Positions 45,297 through 53,501 of a DNA stretch of 64,000 bases are shown one piece after another. Position 1 is the stretch's first letter. Each line of letters starts with the position of its first letter. The stretch covers positions 1 through 64,000 of the forward strand of contig CAJUJY010000011.1 in the NCBI GenBank assembly GCA_910586555.1, in the 5' to 3' direction. Position numbers and translations under genes: made by a program. The stretch is from an uncultured Lachnospiraceae bacterium (GTDB lineage Bacteria > Bacillota > Clostridia > Lachnospirales > Lachnospiraceae). Below the pieces are notes generated by a model that was given only the letters and a program-made list of their open reading frames with translations, was not told the DNA's origin and ran no database searches.

Positions 45297-45806
45297 ATGG
45301 CTAACACTAAAAAGAAAACAGTAAAAGCAGACAAAGAAAAAAGTACAGTAAAAGAACCAGAAATAATTAAAACAGAAGAATCAGAAGTTAAAGAACCAGA
45401 AGAAATTACTGTACCAGAAGAAGTATCTGAAGATAAAGAACCAGAAGCTGTTGTTTCTGAAGAAGCACAAATTAAAGAAGATTCTGTTGTAGAAGAAGAG
45501 CCTGTACGCAAAAAGAGAAAATATACAAAAAGGGCAGCAAAGGAAACCAAAACAGATAAGGCAGCATCAAAGAAGGGTAAAAAGGAAACTAAGGAAGCAG
45601 AAAATATCCAAGAAACATATTTGGAATTTGGTGACAATAAAATACTTATAGAAGAAGAAGTTACTGAGAAGATTAAACAGGCTTATAAAAATGAGGGCCA
45701 CAGGATTTCTTCTATTAAAAAGCTCCAGGTATATATGAATATTGACGAGAGAAAAGCTTATTATGTAATTAATGATAAGGCAGAAGGCAAGTATGTAGAG
45801 TTTTAA
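45297..45806 (+). CDS. DUF6465-like protein with charged low-complexity N-terminus
   Basis: A 169-residue soluble protein. Residues 1-105 are Lys/Glu-rich, with repeating KEPE, VKEPEE and EEPVRKKRKYTKR patterns, probably disordered and possibly nucleic-acid-binding at the basic patch. Residues about 108-169 form the conserved domain: TYLEFGDNKILIEEEVTEKIKQAY, then IKKLQVYMNIDERKAYYVIND. It matches my memory of DUF6465, found in Lachnospiraceae. The function is unknown. AGGAAAATG marks the start, with AAAGAAAGGA further upstream. A perfect hairpin terminator follows 24 bases after the stop. Confidence 0.65.
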   Translation: MANTKKKTVKADKEKSTVKEPEIIKTEESEVKEPEEITVPEEVSEDKEPEAVVSEEAQIKEDSVVEEEPVRKKRKYTKRAAKETKTDKAASKKGKKETKEAENIQETYLEFGDNKILIEEEVTEKIKQAYKNEGHRISSIKKLQVYMNIDERKAYYVINDKAEGKYVEF

Positions 45807-45830
45807 TTTTTACCCATAGGTTTTCTTAAA

Positions 45831-45861
45831 TTGGAGGCAGTACTGCCTCCAATAATTTTTG
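45831..45861. terminator. bidirectional terminator, DUF6465-like / sulfotransferase genes
   Basis: TTGGAGGCA (45831-45839) pairs with TGCCTCCAA (45844-45852) around GTAC, followed by TAATTTTTG. It lies between two convergent genes. Confidence 0.85.
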
Positions 45862-45870
45862 TATTATATT

Positions 45871-47013
45871 TTAGTATGTCCTGGCAGATGGAAGAAGTTT
45901 TTTGAACATGTAACGGAAAGGGTGGTCTAAGGTCTTCTTAATATCATTAATAACTACATCACGTTCTTCAATCATTTGCATAGTACATAAAGTTGACATG
46001 CATGAAAAACGTATTATATCATCTGCCATATAAATATTGTTCTTTTTCCATTTTTCTTTATGCTTTCTTTCTATATTAAAAAGAGGCAGGCCATCTTTTA
46101 TATACCGTTTTACTATTTTATGATTAGAGAGTTCATAAAGCTGCATAAAGCTTTCCGCTTCTTCATCTGACATCATGCTGCAAGGATAGCTTTTTTCCGA
46201 AACAGGTGAAAATTCACGTAAAATCCATTCAAACCTTCGTATTTCTTTAATTGACATTTCAGTTGTACCATTTATTATACGTTTGATTTCACATGCATTT
46301 TCTGACATTCTTTTATTAAAGTTTGAATTATCCTCTTCTATATGGAAACTGTCATCTAATTCTATTCCAAATATATTTAAAAAATCGGGAATAATTGAGC
46401 GTCCCTTCAAGTATTTTTTATCAAAACGCCTTACAATAATATTTTCCCTTCCAAATAGCTTTTCCAGTTTCTTTAAACAGCTATAATAGTCAAGTTTTAA
46501 ATACGTATCATAATTACTAAAATATTCTTCCCAGGATAAAGTGTTTTTAACTGTGATACTGTGTTTTATAAGCTGGTTATACCATGATAACAAGAAATCG
46601 TCCTGGCGTCTTAAATATACAATGATTTTTACAGTGTAGCCAGCATCCTGGGCTTCAGCCTGTAGCTTACGCATAAGAGGCATACCACGTTTCCTGTTAA
46701 AACATGCAGTCCAGATACCTTCATCTGACAATATAATATTATTATGTATATCAAACAGCTTTCTTAATTCTGCCATTCCTGAATAGAAATTCTGTGTTTC
46801 CTGTTCTTTCTGCCTTATGCCACAAGCATCAAAGCAAGTAGCTTCCAGAAACAGACCATTACGTGCAAGGCCTTTGTTTGGGTATTTAAAATTAAATTCT
46901 GGATAATGGTATCCTTTTTTTGTTAATATATCACTGTTATCATAGCAGAAATGCTGTAATGAGGTAGTTCCAGTTTTTGGGGTTCCTATGTGTAAATATA
47001 AGGTTTTGTCCAT
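45871..47013 (-). CDS. sulfotransferase-family protein
   Basis: A 380-residue protein with the PAPS-binding P-loop-like motif HIGTPKTGTTSLQHF at residues 7-21. The 3'-phosphate-binding region is IVYLRRQDDFLLSWYNQ near 140. These are marks of the sulfotransferase fold, which moves sulfate from PAPS to a hydroxyl or amine of a glycan, lipid or small molecule. There is no signal peptide. The C-terminal half is poorly conserved. No PAPS-synthesis or glycan genes are adjacent, so the acceptor is unknown. AAGGAGG precedes the ATG. Confidence 0.8.
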   Translation of the reverse strand: MDKTLYLHIGTPKTGTTSLQHFCYDNSDILTKKGYHYPEFNFKYPNKGLARNGLFLEATCFDACGIRQKEQETQNFYSGMAELRKLFDIHNNIILSDEGIWTACFNRKRGMPLMRKLQAEAQDAGYTVKIIVYLRRQDDFLLSWYNQLIKHSITVKNTLSWEEYFSNYDTYLKLDYYSCLKKLEKLFGRENIIVRRFDKKYLKGRSIIPDFLNIFGIELDDSFHIEEDNSNFNKRMSENACEIKRIINGTTEMSIKEIRRFEWILREFSPVSEKSYPCSMMSDEEAESFMQLYELSNHKIVKRYIKDGLPLFNIERKHKEKWKKNNIYMADDIIRFSCMSTLCTMQMIEERDVVINDIKKTLDHPFRYMFKKLLPSARTY

Positions 47014-47201
47014 ATTGTCCTCCTTGTGCGTTATTAAATTAAAGCTGGATTATAAAATCTTAATGTAATCTTAATGTACTAGGTTTTTATTGCATAAATA
47101 TGGCATTTTGTAAAAAAACAGGGTATATATTATGTCAAAAAGATATAATATATACCCCGGAGCTTTTTATAATGTTACTTTAAAGCTTTAAAAAATTATT
47201 A

Positions 47202-47414
47202 TTACTGCCTGCCTGACATTTCTTCTTCCTGGCGCTTAATCATCTGGCGGACCATTTCACCACCAACAGAACCATTCTGTGCAGATGTTAAGTCCCCATT
47301 ATAACCACCATTTTTAAGAGGCACACCGATTTCGTTAGCTACCTCCATTTTAAATTTGTTCATTGCTTCTTTTGCCTGTGGCACTTCCATTCTTGAATTG
47401 TTATTATTTGCCAT
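47202..47414 (-). CDS. alpha/beta-type small acid-soluble spore protein
   Basis: A 70-residue SASP that coats and protects forespore DNA. Landmarks are KFKMEVANEIGVPLKNGGYNGDLTSAQNGSVGG (the conserved double-helix segment, quoted in family terms) and a final VRQMIKRQEEE. The germination-protease cleavage region EVANEIG is present. An Asn-rich start (MANNNNSRMEVP) is typical. AAAGGAGG precedes the ATG. It is monocistronic and supports sporulation by this organism. Confidence 0.95.
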   Translation of the reverse strand: MANNNNSRMEVPQAKEAMNKFKMEVANEIGVPLKNGGYNGDLTSAQNGSVGGEMVRQMIKRQEEEMSGRQ

Positions 47415-47734
47415 AGTTTCATACCTCCTTTTATTTTTATAAGGGCTGTTTTATAACCATTATTAAACAGGTAATTTATAATATACCCTGTTGCTTATAC
47501 CGCCATACAAGTTTTATATAATATGGTTATTATATATTTTTTAAAACTTATCTGGCAGGCTGGTTAATGGTTTTTTGCCCGCTTTAAGATAAGCTGTTGC
47601 TTATCTTGATATTATTATAGACAACAAAAAATAAATTATGTTGGTAGTTTTTAGGAAATAGGTTGTAATTTTTTTTATTTATGATATAATCTAAATATTT
47701 GTATTAATATTTATAATTAAAAGGAGGTTCTGAT
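47415..47734. promoter_or_regulatory. SASP-SCIFF divergent intergenic region with promoter
   Basis: For the SCIFF gene, TTGTAA (47663-47668) and TATAAT (47685-47690, preceded by TG as an extended -10) are 16 bases apart, about 45 bases before the ATG. A perfect 9-bp hairpin, AAGATAAGC-TGTT-GCTTATCTT, lies at 47586-47607 between the two promoters. No other gene is visible. Confidence 0.65.
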
Positions 47735-47884
47735 ATGAAACATATTAAAACAATTAACAGGGCTAACCTTGGTGCTACAGCAAAAAAGGGCGGCTGTGGC
47801 AAATGCCAGGCTTCATGCCAGTCTGCTTGTAAGACATCATGTACAGTTGGAAACCAGAAATGCGCCAATGAAGATAACAAGTAA
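47735..47884 (+). CDS. scfA: six-cysteine SCIFF peptide
   Basis: A 49-residue ribosomal peptide, too short for routine gene calls. It has six cysteines (positions 21, 24, 28, 32, 36 and 43) in a Gly/Ser/Ala-rich core beginning GGCGKCQASC. SCIFF peptides are near-universal in Clostridia. Their maturases install Cys-to-Thr thioether crosslinks in vitro; the Thr at residue 34 or 37 are candidate acceptors here. The leader MKHIKTINRANLGATA is typical. AAAAGGAGG precedes the ATG. The radical-SAM maturase follows 170 bases later. The biological role of the mature product is unknown. Confidence 0.95.
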   Translation: MKHIKTINRANLGATAKKGGCGKCQASCQSACKTSCTVGNQKCANEDNK

Positions 47885-48054
47885 GACAAAATGTTTTATA
47901 AGTATCCTTGCAGCATAAGGCTGCAAAACAGGCATGGGGCTGTTTTGTAATCTGTATGGCTATGCAAGGCTTAGTTATTGCCAGGCAATGGCTGTTGCAG
48001 GTATTCTGTAACAGCCATTAAAATTTTATTAAAAGAAGAAAGGCAGCGGATAAT

Positions 48055-49425
48055 ATGATACATAAGTATAAGGCAAAGGATATAAATATATTATTAGATG
48101 TAAATAGCGGGGGTGTACATGTAATTGATGATATTACATATGAACTCCTTGATTATATAGAACCACCATTTATGGAGGAGTGTCCAGAAGAAATAATTAA
48201 AAAATTAAATAACAGGTATAATAATGAAGATATAAAAGAAGCATATAGTGAAATTTTATCATTATATAATGAAAACCTTTTATTTAGCCAGGATATTTAT
48301 GGCGGTTATGCGGATACAGCAGTTGAATCACCAGTTAAAGCTTTGTGCCTGCATATTGCACATGACTGTAATTTAAGGTGTAAATACTGTTTTGCGTCCA
48401 CAGGTGATTTTGGTACAGGAAGAAAACTTATGCCACTTGAAACTGGCAAAGCCGCGGTTGATTTCCTATTGGCAAAATCTGCTGGCCGCGAAAACCTGGA
48501 AGTAGATTTTTTTGGCGGTGAGCCTCTTATGAATTTTGAAGTGGTAAAAGAAATTGTAAATTATGCCAGAAGCAAAGAAGATGAATATGGAAAGAAATTC
48601 AGGTTTACAATTACTACAAATGGAATGTTGCTTACAGATGATAAAATTGAATTTATCAATAAAGAAATGTCAAATGTTGTGCTTTCAATAGACGGACGGC
48701 CAGAAGTTAATGACAGGATGAGGGTGCGTGCAGATGGAAGCGGTTCTTATAATAAAATTACAGAAGGGTATAAGCGTCTTGTAGAAAAGCGTGGTGATAA
48801 GGAATATTATGTGCGTGGGACATATACAAAATATAACCTTGATTTTTCTGAAGATGTAATGCATCTTTATAATATTGGTTTTAACCAGATTTCAGTTGAA
48901 CCTGTTATACAAGATGATAGTGTTAAATATGCAATTACTGAAAGCGATTTAGAACAGATTTATAAGGAATATGATAAACTTGTGGACAAAATTGCAGAAA
49001 TAAAGAAAAATAATGGTACAATAAATTTCTTCCATTTTATGATAGATCTTGACCAGGGGCCTTGTGTTATAAAAAGACTAAGGGGCTGTGGCAGCGGCAA
49101 TGAATATGTAGCAATTACCCCGGATGGTGATATTTATCCATGCCACCAGTTTGTTGGTCACGAAGAATATAAAATGGGAAATCTTTATGATAATACATTT
49201 AATGAAGATATAAAAAAGGAGTTTGCAGGATGCCATGTATATTCCAAAACTTCATGCAGTAGCTGCTGGGCTAAGTTTTATTGTAGCGGGGGCTGCAATG
49301 CTAATAATTATATTTATAATGATGATATCCACAAGCCTTATGAGCTGTCATGTAAAATTATGAAAAAACGCCTGGAATGTGCAATACTTTCAAAAGTATG
49401 TGAACAGATGGAAGCGGAAGAATAG
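48055..49425 (+). CDS. scfB: SCIFF maturase, radical SAM/SPASM protein
   Basis: A 456-residue iron-sulfur enzyme that modifies the adjacent SCIFF peptide. Residues 1-90 form a precursor-peptide-recognition domain. The radical SAM cluster motif CNLRCKYC uses Cys105, Cys109 and Cys112, followed by FGGEPLMNFE. The C-terminal SPASM domain has cysteines in RGCGSGNEY, PCHQF, CSSCWAKFYCSGGCN and SCKIM, enough for two auxiliary [4Fe-4S] clusters. The ATG follows AAAGG with a long spacer. The scfA-scfB gap contains small dyads (TTGCAGC/GGCTGCAA near 47908) that may lower maturase expression relative to the peptide. Confidence 0.95.
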   Translation: MIHKYKAKDINILLDVNSGGVHVIDDITYELLDYIEPPFMEECPEEIIKKLNNRYNNEDIKEAYSEILSLYNENLLFSQDIYGGYADTAVESPVKALCLHIAHDCNLRCKYCFASTGDFGTGRKLMPLETGKAAVDFLLAKSAGRENLEVDFFGGEPLMNFEVVKEIVNYARSKEDEYGKKFRFTITTNGMLLTDDKIEFINKEMSNVVLSIDGRPEVNDRMRVRADGSGSYNKITEGYKRLVEKRGDKEYYVRGTYTKYNLDFSEDVMHLYNIGFNQISVEPVIQDDSVKYAITESDLEQIYKEYDKLVDKIAEIKKNNGTINFFHFMIDLDQGPCVIKRLRGCGSGNEYVAITPDGDIYPCHQFVGHEEYKMGNLYDNTFNEDIKKEFAGCHVYSKTSCSSCWAKFYCSGGCNANNYIYNDDIHKPYELSCKIMKKRLECAILSKVCEQMEAEE

Positions 49426-49493
49426 ATACTATTGTGCCCCATGTATTGCACTTTAAAGGGATATTATGGAAATTTGCAGGGAAAGGTAAAAGT

Positions 49494-50660
49494 ATGGTTT
49501 CATTGCTTAGCAGGCTTTTTATTAAGGACTATACAAATTATAATGATATCCAGGTAAGAAGAAAATATGGAATACTTGGAAGCATTACAGGAATATTTTT
49601 AAATGTGCTTTTATTTGTATTTAAATATTTTGCAGGACTGGCCAGTGGTTCAGTTGCAATAATGGCAGATGCGTTTAATAATTTATCTGATGCAGGATCA
49701 TCAATAGTAACATTTGCAGGATTTAAAGTTACAGGAATAAACCCTGATGATGAACACCCTTTTGGACATGGAAGGGTTGAATATATATCGGGTTTTATTG
49801 TATCTATTGCTATTATTTTAATGGGATTTGAACTTTTAAAAACATCTGCTGGCAAAATACTGCACCCGTCAGATATTAGTACAAGCACTATTTCATTTGT
49901 TATCCTGGCTATATCTGTTGCTGTAAAGCTTTATATGGCATTTTACAATTCAAGTATTGGTAAAAAAATTAATTCTGCTGCCATGAAAGCTACGGCAACA
50001 GACAGTTTAAGCGATTCTGCTGCCACTTTAGTAGTATTTCTGTCGATGCTTGTAATGAAATATACAGGTATTAATATAGATGGGTATACAGGTGCAATAG
50101 TTGCAGTATTTATACTTTTTGCTGGTTATAATGCCGCAAAGGATACAATATCGCCGCTTCTTGGAACTAAGCCATCTAAAGAAATAGTAGAAACAATAGA
50201 TAATATTATTATGTCACATGAAGGAATACTTGGTGTACATGATTTAATAGTACATGATTACGGGCCAGGAAGAATGATGGTTTCACTGCATGCAGAAGTG
50301 CCAGGTGACAGAAATATTTATGAACTGCATAATTTAATTGACCATATTGAAAATGATTTAAACGACAGGTTTAACTGTGAATGTGTAATCCATATGGATC
50401 CAGTTGATATAAATGACAGCAGGGTTAAAGAAATGCGCATTGAAACCGGGAAATTAGTAAAATCAATAGATGAAAAGCTTTCAGTGCATGATTTAAGGAT
50501 AGTACCATGCAAGGATTACGATAATATAATATTTGATATGATAGTACCGCCTGGGCATTATAAAAAAGATGAGGAAATAAAAGAACAGGTCTGCAAAAAA
50601 ATAGAAGAAAAATATCCAGGGTGCAAAGCGGTTATAAAAATAGACAGATCTTATATATAG
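49494..50660 (+). CDS. cation diffusion facilitator transporter
   Basis: A 388-residue CDF-family metal/proton antiporter, usually exporting Zn, Mn, Fe or similar divalent ions. Six membrane spans occupy about residues 25-210. Metal-site motifs are AIMADAFNNLSDAGSS in TM2 and ATATDSLSDSAATL in TM5 (D-x3-D type). The DDEHPFGHGRVEY loop is a family signature. The cytoplasmic C-terminal domain (ILGVHDLIVHDYGPG, CVIHMDP) is followed by an extra 70 residues of a second ferredoxin-like extension. The ATG at 49494 follows AAAGG; the frame upstream to 49434 lacks a site. It lies 68 bases after scfB. Confidence 0.9.
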   Translation: MVSLLSRLFIKDYTNYNDIQVRRKYGILGSITGIFLNVLLFVFKYFAGLASGSVAIMADAFNNLSDAGSSIVTFAGFKVTGINPDDEHPFGHGRVEYISGFIVSIAIILMGFELLKTSAGKILHPSDISTSTISFVILAISVAVKLYMAFYNSSIGKKINSAAMKATATDSLSDSAATLVVFLSMLVMKYTGINIDGYTGAIVAVFILFAGYNAAKDTISPLLGTKPSKEIVETIDNIIMSHEGILGVHDLIVHDYGPGRMMVSLHAEVPGDRNIYELHNLIDHIENDLNDRFNCECVIHMDPVDINDSRVKEMRIETGKLVKSIDEKLSVHDLRIVPCKDYDNIIFDMIVPPGHYKKDEEIKEQVCKKIEEKYPGCKAVIKIDRSYI

Positions 50661-50729
50661 TAAAAAAAGGTCTTTTCAAATGCAGGTATTTGTGTTATAG
50701 TATAGTGCAGATAAAGCAAAGAAAAGGAA

Positions 50730-50978
50730 TATTAGCTATGGAACGGAATAAAGAAAGCTGTTGGCTGATGTGAAACAGCAGAAGTGAAATAGTGAACTCG
50801 CCTTGGAGCTGCCGGTTGAAATATAAGTAGATCTGGACGGAGTCCCACCGTTACAGGGGAAGGGTTTTGAAGCGTAAGCAGATGCACCTGTGAGAGCATG
50901 GTTTTCCATGAATAAGAGTGGTACCGCGTGAGTATATTCTCCCGTCTCTGTAATTTTATACAGAAGGCGGGTTTTTTA
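50730..50978 (+). promoter_or_regulatory. T-box riboswitch (leucine) upstream of leuA
   Basis: A tRNA-sensing leader. The conserved T-box GAGTGGTACCGCG is at 50916-50928. The terminator follows: CCCGTCTCTGTA (50941-50952) pairs with TACAGAAGGCGGG (50959-50971), then TTTTTT. In the Stem I region, GTGAACTCGCC places CTC (50797-50799), a leucine codon, as the specifier. Uncharged tRNA-Leu should bind and favour antitermination. A TATAGT near 50696 is a likely -10. It controls leuA, 68 bases further on. Confidence 0.93.
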
Positions 50979-51045
50979 ATGTACTTTGTAAATGTTAATA
51001 AGGTCTTGTGCATAAGGCCTGGTATTTATAGAAAGGAAATGGTTA

Positions 51046-52713
51046 TTGGTTATGAAAGGTTTTGAAAAGTATAAGAAAAGTTATTTTATGCCCCCGGCAG
51101 AGTGTTATGACTGGGTTAAGAAAGATGCTATTGATAAGGCACCTGTATGGTGCAGCGTTGATTTGCGTGATGGCAACCAGGCATTAATTGAACCTATGGG
51201 GCTTGAACAAAAAATTGCTTTTTTTAAGATGCTTGTTAAAATCGGGTTTAAGGAAATTGAAGTAGGATTTCCAGCAGCATCAGAAACAGAGTACAACTTT
51301 TTACGTACACTTATAGAAAGAAACCTTATACCTGGTGATGTAACTGTACAGGTACTGACACAGGCAAGGGAACACATTATAAGGAAAACATTTGAAGCAG
51401 TTGATGGTGCACCTAATGCTATTGTACATGTTTATAATTCTACATCTGTAGCGCAAAGGGAGCAGGTATTTTGTAAATCCAAGGAAGAAGTTAAACAAAT
51501 TGCAGTTGATGGTGCAAAATTATTAAAAGAACTTGCAGAAGAAGTTAAAGGTAATATACGTTTTGAATACAGCCCTGAAAGTTTCCACGGTACAGAAGTG
51601 GAATATGCGGTTGATGTATGTAATGCTGTTCTTGATGTATGGAAACCACAAAAAGATGCAAAGGCAGTGGTTAATATCCCTTCAACTGTTGAAAATGCAA
51701 TGCCACATGTATTTGCAAGCCAGATTGAATATGTGCATAAGAATTTAAAATACCGTGATAATGTTGTATTGTCACTCCATCCGCATAATGACAGGGGTAC
51801 AGGTGTTGCAACGGCAGAACTTGGGGTACTTGCCGGTGCTGACAGGCTTGAGGGGACTTTGTTTGGCAATGGTGAGAGAACAGGAAACCTTGATATAGTA
51901 ACTACAGCGATGAACCTTCACTCACATGGTGTTGATTCAGAACTTGATTTTACTAATATGCAGGAAATTGCTGATATGTATGAAGAATTAACTGATATGA
52001 AAGTATCTATGCGCCAGCCGTATGCAGGTGAGCTTGTATTTACTGCATTTTCAGGATCACACCAGGATGCAATCTCTAAAGGAATGGTATATCATGATGA
52101 AGGCAAAAGCAAATACTGGACAGTACCATATCTGCCAATCGACCCAAAAGATGTCGGAAGGACTTATGATTCTGATGTAATCCGCATTAACAGCCAGTCA
52201 GGTAAAGGCGGTGTTGCATATGTACTTAAACAGAACTTTGGTATTGTGCTTCCGGATAAAATGCGTGAAGAAGTCGGCTATCTTATGAAAGGTGTATCTG
52301 ACCATAAACATGCAGAACTTTCACCAGATGACATGTTACAAATATTCCGTAAAAATTATTCAATGGTTAAACATAAATTTGATGTTACAGAGTGCCATTT
52401 TAAACAGGAAAATGGAATTATTGCTTCTGTTTCAATTAAAGAAGGTGATAAAATTACAATAGCAGAGGCAAAAGGAAACGGACGCCTTAATGCTGTTAAT
52501 AATGCAATACGTAAACATTTTGGAAGTGTATACCATCTTGCGGAATATGAGGAACATTCATTATCAAGAAATTCAAATGCTGTTGCAATCTGTTATGTTG
52601 GAATTACAATGGATAATGATGAAAAACTTATATGGGGTGTTGGTACAGATGAAGATATTATAACAGCTTCCATACATGCACTTGTAAATGCAGTAAATAA
52701 AGCTATGAAATAA
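51046..52713 (+). CDS. leuA: 2-isopropylmalate synthase, type 2
   Basis: LeuA condenses 2-oxoisovalerate with acetyl-CoA in the first committed step of leucine synthesis. The 555-residue protein has WCSVDLRDGNQALIEPM at the catalytic barrel mouth, IEVGFPAAS, and LHPHNDRGTGVA with metal-binding histidines. GNGERTGNLDIV and a C-terminal regulatory LeuA dimer domain (residues about 420-555) follow. Its form is the yeast/actinobacterial-like type 2. The frame starts at TTG 51046, eight bases from AAAGGA, or at ATG 51052; both are possible. It is controlled by a leucine T-box. No other leu or ilv gene follows. Confidence 0.95.
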   Translation: MVMKGFEKYKKSYFMPPAECYDWVKKDAIDKAPVWCSVDLRDGNQALIEPMGLEQKIAFFKMLVKIGFKEIEVGFPAASETEYNFLRTLIERNLIPGDVTVQVLTQAREHIIRKTFEAVDGAPNAIVHVYNSTSVAQREQVFCKSKEEVKQIAVDGAKLLKELAEEVKGNIRFEYSPESFHGTEVEYAVDVCNAVLDVWKPQKDAKAVVNIPSTVENAMPHVFASQIEYVHKNLKYRDNVVLSLHPHNDRGTGVATAELGVLAGADRLEGTLFGNGERTGNLDIVTTAMNLHSHGVDSELDFTNMQEIADMYEELTDMKVSMRQPYAGELVFTAFSGSHQDAISKGMVYHDEGKSKYWTVPYLPIDPKDVGRTYDSDVIRINSQSGKGGVAYVLKQNFGIVLPDKMREEVGYLMKGVSDHKHAELSPDDMLQIFRKNYSMVKHKFDVTECHFKQENGIIASVSIKEGDKITIAEAKGNGRLNAVNNAIRKHFGSVYHLAEYEEHSLSRNSNAVAICYVGITMDNDEKLIWGVGTDEDIITASIHALVNAVNKAMK

Positions 52714-52764
52714 GTTTTGTACAATAATGTGGAATATAGCCAGTATCTGGCACAGGGCAGGTAT

Positions 52765-53151
52765 GTCCGTTTCATAAATTTCTAACTGTGTATAAACAGA
52801 AGATAATTTATAGTTATCCAAGGTTTGTTTTAAAGGATTTGTATATATGAAAATTTTTATGCCCTGGCAGCTTATATAAATATTTCCTGTGGATTTCCCT
52901 GTTTTAATGGCATTGTGATGTACCTGCGTACATAACAATACTTAATGACAGCGCAAAAGTATCTTTTATATGTATATGGGACATAAAATTTTATCAAAAA
53001 GTTAAAATACAAACAGGAAAACTTTCAATTCCCACGAAACGTAGTAGCATGCAGACAGTTTTATATATTTTTTGTAAAAGGCACTATAGCGCCACCAGTG
53101 CTTAGGCCTGGTTTTTTACAGGCCTTATGCACTGCTAACACTATATATAGT
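52765..53151 (-). repeat. Intergenic repeat, copy 2 (inverted relative to 1-481)
   Basis: Reading the minus strand, this stretch reproduces the order of copy 1. CTATATATAGTGTT, the CACTGGTGGCGCTATAGTGCC block and the AAAACTGTCTGCATG block come first (53151 down to 52980). A gap is followed by CACAATGCCATT..CAGGGAAATCCACAGG and CTGCCAGGGCAT (52917-52859) and AAATTTATGAAACGGACA (52783-52766). Relative to copy 1 about 150 bases (176-332) are missing or unrecognisable. No protein is encoded. Confidence 0.75.
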
Positions 53152-53167
53152 GTTGTGCGCCTATCGT

Positions 53168-53412
53168 AGCGCAATGTCATTTAGTTAAGGAAATCTACAA
53201 AAAATATTTTTATAAACTGCCAGGGCATAGTATTTTAATTTTTTCTTAACTTAATGACATTGATTGTAGTGGGAACGTGCCTGCTACAGAAAATATATAA
53301 AACTGCTGCATGTACATAACCTTTAGTATATACAAAACCCCAATGCAGGATAACGATAAATTATCCGTTATTTGCACTATAAATTTATGAAACAGCCGTG
53401 ACATGGCAGGTA
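53168..53412 (+). repeat. Intergenic repeat, copy 3 (direct, upstream of galT)
   Basis: AGCGCAATGTCATTTAGTTAAGG, followed by CTGCCAGGGCAT and TATTTTAA, matches 333-403. Further on, GATAACGATAAATTATCC and AAATTTATGAAACAGCCG match about 425-475. A long inverted pair, 53172-53193 with 53241-53262, would fold this copy into a hairpin. The 53271-53310 part repeats the CAGAAAATATATAAAACTG block of copy 1. Copies 2 and 3 lie back to back, filling nearly all of the 780-base leuA-galT gap. The galT promoter should lie within the end of this copy or just after it. Confidence 0.7.
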
Positions 53413-53501
53413 TTAAGGCTTGCCCTATTTGCCATAATATAGTAAAATAAAAAGGACAGAATAAAATTAAACAGTATTTTTTAAAAATGAGGAGGATTGT
53501 T

